From Phascolarctobacterium sp. (lineage in GTDB: Bacteria > Bacillota > Negativicutes > Acidaminococcales > Acidaminococcaceae), in contig DXVZ01000127.1 in assembly GCA_019417125.1 (NCBI GenBank), forward strand, positions 1-9,848: DNA of 9,848 nucleotides. The letters are read 5' to 3'. Under the pieces are notes generated by a model. That model had not been told where the DNA came from and did not search any database. It saw only the letters and a program-made list of their open reading frames with translations. Below are positions 1 through 6,190 of the stretch, piece after piece (positions within the stretch are counted from its first letter, which is position 1; each line of letters starts with the position of its first letter). Position numbers and translations under genes: made by a program.

Positions 1-1
1 C

Positions 2-1108
2 AAAATAGGCCCTGCGATTTTCCGTTATTCCGAACTGATAGATAAAGAGGACACCACCGGCTTAAACCTGCGCGAAACACTGACCAAAAAAGCGCTGAAA
101 AATAATTTGCCGGAAGCCGATTTAAACGACTGGCTGCAAAGACGCATTAAAAATTACAACGTCAATAAATCGCTGGCCGATATGACCAGCAGATACCGCT
201 TTCATTATTTTGCCATCGGCAAGGACGACAACGCCCCGCTTTCAGCAACGCACATGGAAGCGCGCTATATCAGGCGCGAAGCCTTTGGTCTTTCGGACCA
301 GATTTTTCAAATTATTCCCGGCGTAGACCAGCTGGGCATGCTGCTTTTAACACGCGCCGTTAACGAAAAAAACCGCGCTCACCCGCTTGTTTACACTTAT
401 TACGCCGAAGGCACCGGGCGCTTAACCGTACCGCAGTATTCGGACAGTACGCTAAGCGAATCCGTACCGCAGCAAATACTTGTGGCGGACGCGCACCCAA
501 CCACGAACCCCGCCGAAGCGGATTTTGTGCTTGCCGTCAACACTCCGCAGGACGGCGTAATGATGGATTCCACCGCGCCAAGCAACCAGTTTTTCGCTTC
601 GCCGCGCGATAAAAAGTACATCAGCCAGCTGGAAAGCTTTTTAAATAGCGGCACATCTGTTTCGCTGGCGGACGTTACGTATTCCAACGGTGCGGACAAC
701 GGCTTTATGAACGAATTTGCCAAACGCGGCAATTTAGAGAAACTAACCGCCTACAACGGCTGGAACACCGCCGATAACACCATAGGCTTTGCCATTGCGC
801 AGGGCATTTTAGCGCCGCAGATTAGTGATGAGGACAACGCTCTTTTGATGCGGCTGCGCCTTGTTGACGACTGGTTTTACCAATCTAACGCGCGGCGCGA
901 CGCCACGGAATTTTTGGAAAGCAGCGGCAAAAAAGATTCCGTGTACAAGCTTGGCGCTAGCCAAAAGCAGGTTTATGAGCTGGCGCAGGAAACCTGCAAT
1001 ACACTGGCTGACAGGTACGATTTTACCAAAGATTTTAAATTTAAAATCGGTTTTCCGTGGGACAGGTTGTTTGAAATCAGCGTAACGCCCAAGGATAAAA
1101 AGAAATAA
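2..1108 (+). CDS. DUF4127 family protein, 5' end outside window
   Basis: The reading frame is open from base 2, so the gene begins upstream; 368 codons are visible before the TAA. The TTG at 107 is only an internal codon. Family-typical stretches appear in order: KDDNAPL, IPGVDQLGMLLLTRAVN, EADFVLAVNTP, SLADVTYSNGAD, AYNGWNTADNTIG and a C-terminal FPWDRLFEI. These match what I know of DUF4127, a family of about 500 residues in Firmicutes and related bacteria whose biochemical role is not settled. The conserved acidic and Asn residues would fit an enzyme, but I see no basis for naming a reaction. The gene ends 12 bases before a hairpin terminator and converges on the nth gene. Family assignment is firm; function is unknown. 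Confidence 0.9.
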   Translation, partial: KIGPAIFRYSELIDKEDTTGLNLRETLTKKALKNNLPEADLNDWLQRRIKNYNVNKSLADMTSRYRFHYFAIGKDDNAPLSATHMEARYIRREAFGLSDQIFQIIPGVDQLGMLLLTRAVNEKNRAHPLVYTYYAEGTGRLTVPQYSDSTLSESVPQQILVADAHPTTNPAEADFVLAVNTPQDGVMMDSTAPSNQFFASPRDKKYISQLESFLNSGTSVSLADVTYSNGADNGFMNEFAKRGNLEKLTAYNGWNTADNTIGFAIAQGILAPQISDEDNALLMRLRLVDDWFYQSNARRDATEFLESSGKKDSVYKLGASQKQVYELAQETCNTLADRYDFTKDFKFKIGFPWDRLFEISVTPKDKKK

Positions 1109-1119
1109 CTATATACAGC

Positions 1120-1151
1120 AAAACTCCCAAAGCAAAAGCCTTGGGAGTTTT
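1120..1151. terminator. Bidirectional intrinsic terminator
   Basis: An 11-bp perfect stem (arms 1120-1130 and 1141-1151, AAAACTCCCAA paired with TTGGGAGTTTT) is followed on the + strand by a T-rich run (TTTTTATTTT) and on the - strand by TTTT. It lies between the DUF4127 gene (+) and nth (-), which converge, so it probably ends both transcripts. Confidence 0.88.
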
Positions 1152-1164
1152 TATTTTAGCCATA

Positions 1165-1803
1165 TTATTTTACAAAATTCTTTTCTTTGTACGGGCATAA
1201 ATCAAGCAACATACATTCGCTGCACAGCGGTTTGCGCGCTTTGCAGATTTTACGCCCATGCCAGATGAGCCAGTGGTGCGCGTCGCTCCACTTTTCCATC
1301 GGAATTGCCTTTTGCAATTCCTTTTCCGTCGCCAGCGGGTCGCCGCCTTTAGCAAGCCCCAGCCGGTGCGAAACGCGGAACACGTGCGTATCTACCGCAA
1401 TGGCAGGAACGTTATAAATAATGCTGGCAATTACGTTAGCGGTTTTTTTGCCCACGCCTGGCAGCGTCATCAGCTTTTCAATCGTGTCGGGCACAGTGCT
1501 GTTATATTCCTGCACCAGCATGTGGCAGGTTGCCAGTAAATTTTTGGCTTTGGCACGGAACAGGCCGCAGTCGCGGATTTCGTTTTCCAGTTCTTCCTGA
1601 GTCAGCGCGCCCATTTTTTCCGGCGTGTTGTATTTTGGGAAAATCCTCGCCGTAATTTTATTAACGCGCTCGTCCGTACACTGAGCGGACATAATTACCG
1701 CTACCAAAAGCTCAAACGGAGAGTTATAGTTAAGCGCCGTTTTAGTATCTTTGTAAGTTTCTTCCAGAACTTTTAAAATTTCTTCACGCTGTTGTTTGCG
1801 CAT
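1165..1803 (-). CDS. nth: Endonuclease III (DNA glycosylase/AP lyase)
   Basis: This is a cytoplasmic base-excision repair enzyme that removes oxidised pyrimidines and cleaves the abasic site. The 212 residues match the usual family length. The helix-hairpin-helix motif LPGVGKKTA is at 114-122, with the catalytic Lys at 120 and the catalytic Asp at 138 (VDTH). The 4Fe-4S ligands have the standard C-x6-C-x2-C-x5-C spacing at Cys187, 194, 197 and 203. All essential residues seem present, so the gene should be functional. Its ATG overlaps the TGA of the upstream UPF0210 gene (TGATG), which suggests translational coupling. It is the last gene of the ACT-UPF0210-nth operon. Confidence 0.97.
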   Translation of the reverse strand: MRKQQREEILKVLEETYKDTKTALNYNSPFELLVAVIMSAQCTDERVNKITARIFPKYNTPEKMGALTQEELENEIRDCGLFRAKAKNLLATCHMLVQEYNSTVPDTIEKLMTLPGVGKKTANVIASIIYNVPAIAVDTHVFRVSHRLGLAKGGDPLATEKELQKAIPMEKWSDAHHWLIWHGRKICKARKPLCSECMLLDLCPYKEKNFVK

Positions 1804-3161
1804 CAGTTGGTCAGGCTCCTTACCGGCGCAGGAATTCTGCCGCCGCGGGCGATAAAAGCGTCCGGTTTAAATTTGCTGACGGCAATGATGGGCGCGTAAC
1901 CCAAAAGTCCGCCAAATTCTACCCTGTCACCGACGGTTTTACCCGGTACAGGCACCAGGCGCACAGCAGTAGTTTTGTTATTAATCATTCCAATAGCTGC
2001 TTCGTCTGCGATAATTGCGGAAATGGTTTCTGCCGTAATATCGCCGGGCACAGCAATCATATCAAGGCCTACTGAACAAACGCAGGTCATAGCTTCCAGT
2101 TTTTCCAGCGTCAGGCTGCCTCGTTCTACGGCGGCAATCATGCCAGCGTCTTCACTGACGGGGATAAACGCGCCGCTTAACCCGCCAACATAGCTGGAAG
2201 CCATTAAGCCTCCTTTTTTAACGGCATCGTTAAGCATCGCCAGCGCCGCTGTCGTACCAGGGCCGCCAGTACTTTCCAGACCAATTTCTTCCAAAATGTG
2301 CGCTACACTATCGCCAACCGCCGGTGTAGGCGCTAAAGAAAGGTCAATAATTCCAAACTGCGTATTTAACCGGCGCGCCGCTTCCTGCGCTACCAGCTGG
2401 CCCACGCGGGTAATTTTAAACGCCGTCTTTTTAATGGTTTCAGCAACGGTGCCAACGTCAGCGCCGCGCACTGCTTCCAGCGCGTGCTTTACAACGCCAG
2501 GGCCGCTGACGCCGACGTTAATAACGCTTTCCGGTTCGGTAACGCCGTGAAAAGCGCCCGCCATAAACGGGTTATCTTGCACGGCATTGCAGAAGATAAC
2601 CAATTTAGCACAGCCGATAGCATCGCGGTCGGCTGTTAAATCTGCCGTTTGTTTTACGATGCGCCCCATTTCAGCAACGGCATCCATATTGATGCCGCAT
2701 TTGGTTGAACCAACGCTGACAGACGAGCAGACAATCTGCGTTTCAGCAAGTGCCTCAGGAATAGAAGCTATCAGTTTGCGGTCGCCATTAGTATAGCCTT
2801 TATCTACCAGTGCGGAAAAACCGCCCACAAAATCTACGCCGATAGTACGTCCTGCTTCGTCCAGTGCTTTTGCCAGCGGCACATAGCTTTTAGCGCCGCA
2901 GCTTTCGCCGACAATGGCGATTGGCGTTACGGAAACGCGCTTGTTAATAATGGGCACGCCCAGTTCAGTTTCCAGTTCCTGCCCTACTTTAACAAGGTTT
3001 TCGGCTTTTTTGGTAATTTTATCGTAAATTTTCTGCGCAGTTACCTTAATATCCGGGTGCGCGCAGTCACGCAGGCTAATGCCCATGGTGATGGTGCGCA
3101 CGTCGAGATTATTTTCGGTAATCATGCGCGTGGTTTCAAGTACGTCTTTAATCTCAAACAT
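1803..3161 (-). CDS. UPF0210 (DUF711/PFL-like) family protein
   Basis: The 452-residue protein has the full length expected for UPF0210. Recognisable stretches are the N-terminal RTITMGISLRDCAH, a central VGGFSALVDKGYTNGD, a Gly-rich GVSGPGVVKHALE and a C-terminal GGRIPAPVRSLTN. The family shares a fold with pyruvate formate-lyase-like proteins, but I see no evidence for a glycyl-radical activity and its role remains undefined. It is almost always paired with a small ACT-domain protein, as here: the ACT gene ends 9 bases upstream and its TAG overlaps the AGGAGG ribosome site of this gene. An amino-acid-linked or regulatory role is inferred from that pairing only. Its stop overlaps the nth start. 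Confidence 0.95.
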   Translation of the reverse strand: MFEIKDVLETTRMITENNLDVRTITMGISLRDCAHPDIKVTAQKIYDKITKKAENLVKVGQELETELGVPIINKRVSVTPIAIVGESCGAKSYVPLAKALDEAGRTIGVDFVGGFSALVDKGYTNGDRKLIASIPEALAETQIVCSSVSVGSTKCGINMDAVAEMGRIVKQTADLTADRDAIGCAKLVIFCNAVQDNPFMAGAFHGVTEPESVINVGVSGPGVVKHALEAVRGADVGTVAETIKKTAFKITRVGQLVAQEAARRLNTQFGIIDLSLAPTPAVGDSVAHILEEIGLESTGGPGTTAALAMLNDAVKKGGLMASSYVGGLSGAFIPVSEDAGMIAAVERGSLTLEKLEAMTCVCSVGLDMIAVPGDITAETISAIIADEAAIGMINNKTTAVRLVPVPGKTVGDRVEFGGLLGYAPIIAVSKFKPDAFIARGGRIPAPVRSLTN

Positions 3162-3170
3162 GGCAGCCTC

Positions 3171-3440
3171 CTAAATGCGGTGCATAGCGGTAAAAATTTC
3201 TTCGCTCTGCACGCGGATATCCACGCCAAGTTCGCTGCCGAGCGCGGTAAACACGTCCTTCAGTTCAGCAAGCTGCAAATCGGCGTTTTCCATATTGGCA
3301 ATTAAAACCATGTTAAAAAAGCCGTCCATAATATTTTGGTTGATATTTAAAATGTTGATATTATGCTCCGCCAGCACATTGCTGACGCGGGCTATAATAC
3401 CGACTCTGTCTTTACCTACGATTGTTAAAACTATGCGCAT
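3171..3440 (-). CDS. ACT domain-containing protein (UPF0237)
   Basis: The 89 residues form a single ACT domain with no enzyme part. The first strand and helix read MRIVLTIVGKDRVGIIARVSNVLAEHNINI, shown here as the typical Gly-Asp-x-Val-Gly-Ile loop; ACT domains commonly bind amino acids and act as dimers. The start is preceded by a strong GAGGGGGA ribosome site 6 bases away. It is first in the operon with UPF0210 and nth, the standard ACT-UPF0210 pair of Firmicutes. It is likely a small-molecule sensor for its partner; the ligand cannot be read from sequence. Confidence 0.94.
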   Translation of the reverse strand: MRIVLTIVGKDRVGIIARVSNVLAEHNINILNINQNIMDGFFNMVLIANMENADLQLAELKDVFTALGSELGVDIRVQSEEIFTAMHRI

Positions 3441-3469
3441 TTTGCTTCCCCCTCTTTAGGTACTTTAAA

Positions 3470-3497
3470 ATTATAAATATGTTATATTTTACCACAA
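3470..3497 (-). promoter_or_regulatory. Promoter of the ACT-UPF0210-nth operon
   Basis: On the minus strand there is a perfect TATAAT (-10, bases 3475-3470) with TTGTGG (-35, bases 3497-3492) and a 16-bp spacer. It lies about 30 bases upstream of the ACT start codon in a very AT-rich gap. The -35 match is weak, so the -10 carries most of the evidence. Confidence 0.6.
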
Positions 3498-3534
3498 AAT
3501 GCGACGTAAATGTTTACTATTAAAAAAATATTGC

Positions 3535-4011
3535 TTATCTTTGCACGCTTGTACGCAGTTGTATGGCTTCGGCAATATGCACCGCAGTAATTTGTTCCGC
3601 ACCGGCAAGGTCGGCAATAGTGCGCGCCACTTTAATAATGCGGTCGTGCGTACGCGCGCTTAACCCCAGCGCCGCAAAGTATTTGCCCAGCATAGCTTCC
3701 GCCTGCGGCTCTAATTTGCAGAATTTATTAAGCTGCTTTTTGTTCATCTGCGCGTTGCAGTGTACGCCGCTGCCAGCAAAACGCTTGTACTGTACCTCGC
3801 GTGCTTTTACAACGCGGCTGCGAATAACGGCTGATGTTTCACCGGCAGATTTATCCTTTAACTCATCATATTCCAAACGCGGCACGCTGACTTGTATATC
3901 AATGCGGTCCAAAAGCGGCCCGGAAATTTTGCGGTTATAGCGTTCTATCTCGTGCGGCTTGCAGACACATTCATGCACTTTGTCGCGCGTGCCGTTCCAA
4001 CCGCAGGGGCA
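3535..4011 (-). pseudogene. comM: comM/yifB 3' fragment, split by the prophage
   Basis: The fragment encodes the C-terminal third of a ComM/YifB Mg-chelatase-like AAA+ ATPase, a helicase that promotes branch migration during natural transformation in species where it has been studied. Visible hallmarks are CPCGWNG, the CKPHEIERYNRKISGPLLDRID stretch (Ser-Gly-Pro-Leu-Leu-Asp-Arg) and the C-terminal ARTHDRIIKVARTIADL helix typical of the family. The frame is continuous from 4011 down to the TAA at 3535. Just upstream, where Asn-Pro should precede Cys-Pro-Cys-Gly, the next codon is TGA and homology stops. The ATPase core (Walker A and B) is absent here and presumably lies at the far end of the prophage. 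The gene is therefore interrupted, not merely partial. Confidence 0.9.
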
Positions 4012-4435
4012 TCAAGCACTTGAACAAGTAAGACCAAAAATTCGGCACTGTGGGCAATTAGTAAGATTTTACAGACTTCAAAAAGGATATACAATTAAAC
4101 GTTTAAGTATTTTAACTGGTTTAAATGCTTCATCGTTAAGTTTGTTTGAACTCAAAACTAAAGATTGCCATTTAGCATTAAGGACCATACAAAAAATTGC
4201 TGCCGCTTTAAATATACCCAGCTATTATATTACCAATGCCGATAAATTGCCGGAAACTACTTTACAAGAAAAATTAGAAAAAGCACGTCTATTAAGTTGT
4301 CAAAGTATTAGAAAAGCTTGTGAGCTAATTAATATTGACAGCAAAACATACTATAACTTCAGAGATAACAAAAAAGTATCTGATGTAACCATTGAAAAAA
4401 TCAAACAATATATACAAACCTATTTAAAATTTTAA
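3959..4435 (+). CDS. XRE-type HTH regulator at the prophage edge
   Basis: The gene probably encodes a DNA-binding regulator. Residues about 29-90 (counted from TTG 3959) form a complete XRE/Cro-CI helix-turn-helix domain: LVRFYRLQKGYTIKRLSILTGLNASSL then FELKTKDC and a third helix RTIQKIAAALNI. A second HTH-like stretch follows at about 108-155, with SIRKACELINIDSKTYYNFR. The gene is much richer in A and T than its neighbours. The start is a real problem: no ATG, GTG or TTG lies in frame after the comM junction, so the only available starts (TTG 3959, TTG 3980, GTG 3989) lie in antisense host comM DNA, without a clear ribosome site. Either it is 5'-truncated or its start is supplied by the integration. 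It converges with the minus-strand gene at 4432, with overlapping stops. The domain call is good; start and activity are uncertain. Confidence 0.6.
   Translation: MQTHSCTLSRVPFQPQGHQALEQVRPKIRHCGQLVRFYRLQKGYTIKRLSILTGLNASSLSLFELKTKDCHLALRTIQKIAAALNIPSYYITNADKLPETTLQEKLEKARLLSCQSIRKACELINIDSKTYYNFRDNKKVSDVTIEKIKQYIQTYLKF
3997..4014. other. Prophage left attachment junction (attL)
   Basis: comM homology ends at 4011/4012 within codons for Cys-Pro-Cys-Gly (CCGCAGGGGCA on +), and base composition changes at once to AT-rich phage-like DNA. The exact core cannot be set without the right junction. Confidence 0.65.
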
Positions 4436-4662
4436 CTTATAGCTTCTAAAAACCATCTATTTATATCACAAAATAAATAAAACGTATATCCTTTTGCCTG
4501 GCATGTATACCGCATACCTTGTCCGCCGCATTTTAGCGATGCGCCCGGCCTTGCATCACACACTTTATCAATTTTAATAAGCCGCCCATCCCACATAAAT
4601 GATACCGGTATAACTTTGCCCGTTCCGGCTTCAAACCTTGCAGTCACTTCTATGTATTTCAT
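4432..4662 (-). CDS. Small protein of the type found downstream of Y-family polymerases
   Basis: The 76-residue product begins MKYIEVTARFE and contains VSFMWDGRLIKIDKV, ARPGASLKCGGQGMRYTC and a Trp-rich end (NRWFLEAIS). I recognise this pattern as a small uncharacterised family that sits just behind UmuC/DinB-like polymerase genes in Firmicutes and their phages; it resembles DUF6504, but I hold that name loosely. The ATG at 4662 has its own GGAGGG ribosome site 6 bases upstream, so it can be translated on its own, although the frame is also open into the polymerase remnant. Function is unknown; a role near translesion synthesis is inferred from the usual neighbour. Confidence 0.6.
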   Translation of the reverse strand: MKYIEVTARFEAGTGKVIPVSFMWDGRLIKIDKVCDARPGASLKCGGQGMRYTCQAKGYTFYLFCDINRWFLEAIS

Positions 4663-4761
4663 AGCTATCCCTCCACACCTATCTAAAAGCAGAGCCGGAT
4701 TATATAAACATTCAACTGAAGCGTAAAAATTATTCAAGTCAACATGTAAAATAGTTCGCAT
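4663..4761 (-). pseudogene. Y-family DNA polymerase (UmuC/DinB-like) N-terminal remnant
   Basis: From the ATG at 4761 (ribosome site AAGGGTG, 6 bases away) the frame encodes MRTILHVDLNNFYASVEC followed by LYNPAL. This is the start of a Y-family translesion polymerase, including the first catalytic Asp (HVD) and the steric-gate region (NNFYASVE). Homology ends near base 4690 and the frame runs in 9 codons straight into the small downstream gene. More than 300 residues of polymerase are missing, so an internal deletion has removed almost the whole gene while leaving promoter, start and next gene in place. It can have no polymerase activity. Confidence 0.8.
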
Positions 4762-4783
4762 AGCCAACACCCTTATTTTGTTA

Positions 4784-4834
4784 CAAACTTATGTTTGTTT
4801 TTCTTATTGTAAACCGAACGTAAATTAAAAACAA
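4784..4834 (-). promoter_or_regulatory. Promoter with LexA-like operator for the polymerase remnant
   Basis: On the minus strand there is TTGTTT (-35, 4834-4829), a 17-bp spacer and TACAAT (-10, 4811-4806). A perfect palindrome, ACAAAC-TTAT-GTTTGT (4784-4799), sits at the expected transcript start. It resembles the Gram-positive LexA box (GAAC-N4-GTTC) with altered outer bases. SOS control would suit a translesion polymerase gene; the binding protein is inferred. Confidence 0.5.
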
Positions 4835-4845
4835 GTATAAAAAAC

Positions 4846-4878
4846 AGCCCCTATCGGAAATAAAATCCGATAAGGGCT
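4846..4878. terminator. Terminator of the phage lysis operon
   Basis: A 13-bp stem (arms 4846-4858 and 4866-4878, with a single G-U pair when read on -) has a 7-base loop. It is followed by TTTTTT on the minus strand and by a T-rich run on the plus strand. It lies 4 bases beyond the last lysis gene stop and would also shield the lysis genes from the polymerase remnant unit. Confidence 0.9.
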
Positions 4879-4882
4879 ATTT

Positions 4883-5374
4883 TTATTTTGTAATAACTGC
4901 GATACCGGTAGTCACAAGGCCAGCACAAAAGCCGTTTAGCCAGCCTTTCCAGTAAGCTTGTTCGCGTTCCTCAGCCGCTGCTTCCCGTTCCCGCTCTATT
5001 TGCTTTCTCAACTTCACTGTATATTCGTTGGCTGTCTGCAACGATTTCTCTGCATTCTCCAACGATGCGTTGGCAGTCGCTAATGCCTTCTGCGTTTTCT
5101 GTAACTCGTTCCTGGCTTCTGTCAATAAGTTCATCAGCTCGGTCGAGCGCTGCTCCTGCGCTGTCAAGCTGTCCTGTAACATTATCAAGTTCGCGTCCAA
5201 CAGCTGCGTGTTCTGCTTCAATTCGTTCCACTGAGCTATCGGTACTTTTATATAGCCGGTCTGTTCCGGCATCGCTTCCGCAGCCGCGCACCGCGCAATA
5301 AGACACGGCGCAAAACAGTACAGCAGCGATAATAACGTAAATACGATTATGATTATCAGATTTTTTCTGCTCAT
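4883..5374 (-). CDS. Spanin-like membrane coiled-coil protein, frame B (overlaps frame A)
   Basis: From the ATG at 5374 the frame gives 163 residues. It has a basic N-terminus and a hydrophobic segment (about 5-27) ending in RCAAAEA, which could be a signal peptide or anchor. A long charged heptad-like region follows at about 50-140 (for example ELQKTQKALATANASLENAE), then a second membrane segment at about 143-161 (WLNGFCAGLVTTGIAV). A hydrophobic N-terminus, periplasmic coil and C-terminal membrane helix resemble a unimolecular spanin, though no canonical lipobox is present. The last 29 codons lie beyond the overlapping gene, encode the second membrane helix and stop right at the operon terminator, which argues that the frame is used. 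Its start is 7 bases after that of frame A, in the +1 register, as in Rz/Rz1 pairs. Last in the holin-endolysin operon. The frame is also open up to 5467. Confidence 0.6.
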   Translation of the reverse strand: MSRKNLIIIIVFTLLSLLYCFAPCLIARCAAAEAMPEQTGYIKVPIAQWNELKQNTQLLDANLIMLQDSLTAQEQRSTELMNLLTEARNELQKTQKALATANASLENAEKSLQTANEYTVKLRKQIEREREAAAEEREQAYWKGWLNGFCAGLVTTGIAVITK

Positions 5375-5381
5375 TTTCCAT
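4971..5381 (-). CDS. Spanin-like membrane/coiled-coil protein, frame A (overlaps frame B)
   Basis: The 136-residue product has a polar N-terminus, one hydrophobic segment (about 14-33, YVIIAAVLFCAVSYCAV) and a Cys-rich RGCGSD that loosely resembles a lipobox, although the Arg before Gly is atypical. A long charged region with heptad-like repeats follows (about 50-125: IEAEHAAVGRELDN, ALDRADELIDRSQ). Similar short coiled-coil proteins follow endolysins in phages of Firmicutes. The ATG at 5381 is the better placed start, with GGAG 6 bases upstream. Nearly all of the gene is also read in another frame from 5374. Together the two would suit an Rz/Rz1-like inner- and outer-membrane pair that disrupts the outer membrane in lysis. 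That function is inference from position and architecture. Confidence 0.7.
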   Translation of the reverse strand: MENEQKKSDNHNRIYVIIAAVLFCAVSYCAVRGCGSDAGTDRLYKSTDSSVERIEAEHAAVGRELDNVTGQLDSAGAALDRADELIDRSQERVTENAEGISDCQRIVGECREIVADSQRIYSEVEKANRAGTGSSG

Positions 5382-5511
5382 TTTTTACTCCATTTTACTA
5401 ATACGCCGCCATATTTGGCGCATACGCCGTTTTTACTTGGTTTGCATAAAAGTATAAGCATAGCCATTATAAATCAGCGCACACGCCGGCGTAAGCGGTG
5501 CTTATTTTTGG

Positions 5512-5610
5512 TTACAGTCCAAAATAATGATGCAATGCGCCAAGTGCAAAGCCTATTGCGCAGCCAAGCCAGAAGTTTTTATCAGTTACGATATTTTTAA
5601 TAGTCTGCAT
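5512..5610 (-). CDS. 32-residue membrane peptide of the lysis cassette
   Basis: The peptide starts at ATG 5610 behind a strong GGGGGTGA ribosome site. It has a polar N-terminal third and one membrane-spanning segment (FWLGCAIGFALGALHHYF, about residues 13-30). I do not recognise the family. Position between endolysin and the spanin-like pair suggests an accessory lysis or antiholin-type role, which is a guess. The frame extends upstream to 5739 but that part overlaps the endolysin gene and lacks a ribosome site. Confidence 0.55.
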   Translation of the reverse strand: MQTIKNIVTDKNFWLGCAIGFALGALHHYFGL

Positions 5611-5638
5611 ATCATTCACCCCCTTCAAGTTGTAAAAA

Positions 5639-5697
5639 TGCCAACTTTTGCAATTCAGTTCTGCCAACTTTGCAAAAACAGCTAATTTTGCAAAGTT
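5639..5697. repeat. Three copies of an AACTTTTGCAA-like motif, direct and inverted
   Basis: TGCCAACTTTTGCAA (5639-5653) is repeated almost exactly at 5662-5675. A 12-bp perfect inverted repeat (AACTTTGCAAAA at 5666-5677, complement at 5686-5697) overlaps the endolysin stop codon. No T-run follows, so it is not a convincing terminator. Confidence 0.7.
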
Positions 5698-6190
5698 AAT
5701 GGTTTCTGTACCACTCGGCGTTACCGCGAATGGTATCAAGGCGCCTGTAAAGGTTATTGCCGGGGCACGCTGTCGCCATTAAATCGCGGTGCCCAACAAC
5801 AACGTCGGCAGCGGCAATTAAACCGTATGCGTCACAGATGTCTGCAATTAACATCGGCAATGCGTTAAGCTGCGCTTCGGTAGGCTCGCCGATATTAAAG
5901 TTGCCGCAGACATGGATGCCTATGCTGCAATAGTTAAAACCTTCGGCGTGCGCGCCAACACATTCCGACGGGCGGCCAAGTTCTACCGTGCCGTCCTTGC
6001 GGATAACAAAGTGATACCCGATACCTGCCCAGCCTAAATTCTGATGGCTTCTATGCAGCTGTTTCGCCGATAAATCATCATCAACCGGATTGCCGGTGTG
6101 GTGTATTACAATTCGACTGGTATCATCACGCAGCGTTAAATCAGTAAATTGCAGGTTGTAGTCTTTAGGTTTTACACGTTTAAAATTCAT
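5696..6190 (-). CDS. Phage endolysin, N-acetylmuramoyl-L-alanine amidase (Amidase_2/PGRP fold)
   Basis: The enzyme cleaves the amide bond between muramic acid and L-alanine of peptidoglycan at the end of the phage cycle. The 164-residue, single-domain protein has the family marks in order: RIVIHHTG (zinc His at 30/31), the GYHFVIRKDGTVELGRP core (catalytic-region Tyr59), GIHVCGNF, and VGHRDLMATACPGN, which supplies the other zinc ligands His134 and Cys142. There is no signal peptide and no separate wall-binding domain; absence of the latter is usual for endolysins of hosts with an outer membrane. Export would need the holin encoded just upstream, whose stop overlaps this start (ATGA). It appears intact. 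Confidence 0.95.
   Translation of the reverse strand: MNFKRVKPKDYNLQFTDLTLRDDTSRIVIHHTGNPVDDDLSAKQLHRSHQNLGWAGIGYHFVIRKDGTVELGRPSECVGAHAEGFNYCSIGIHVCGNFNIGEPTEAQLNALPMLIADICDAYGLIAAADVVVGHRDLMATACPGNNLYRRLDTIRGNAEWYRNH

Noticed and set aside
400..732. 110-codon open frame on the minus strand
   Set aside because: It lies fully inside the well-supported DUF4127 gene and shows no motif of its own.
1187..1539. Plus-strand open frames across nth
   Set aside because: They are antisense shadows of a gene with all catalytic residues; no ribosome site or family likeness.
3563..3940. 125-codon plus-strand open frame
   Set aside because: Antisense to the conserved comM fragment and of Cys/Ser-rich low-information composition.
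5400..5511. Functional N-terminal extension of frame B up to 5467
   Set aside because: No ribosome site precedes the ATG at 5467, while good translation signals sit at 5381/5374.
5666..5697. Intrinsic terminator after the endolysin
   Set aside because: The 12-bp stem is AT-rich and no T-run follows on the minus strand, and lysis-type genes continue downstream with only a short gap.
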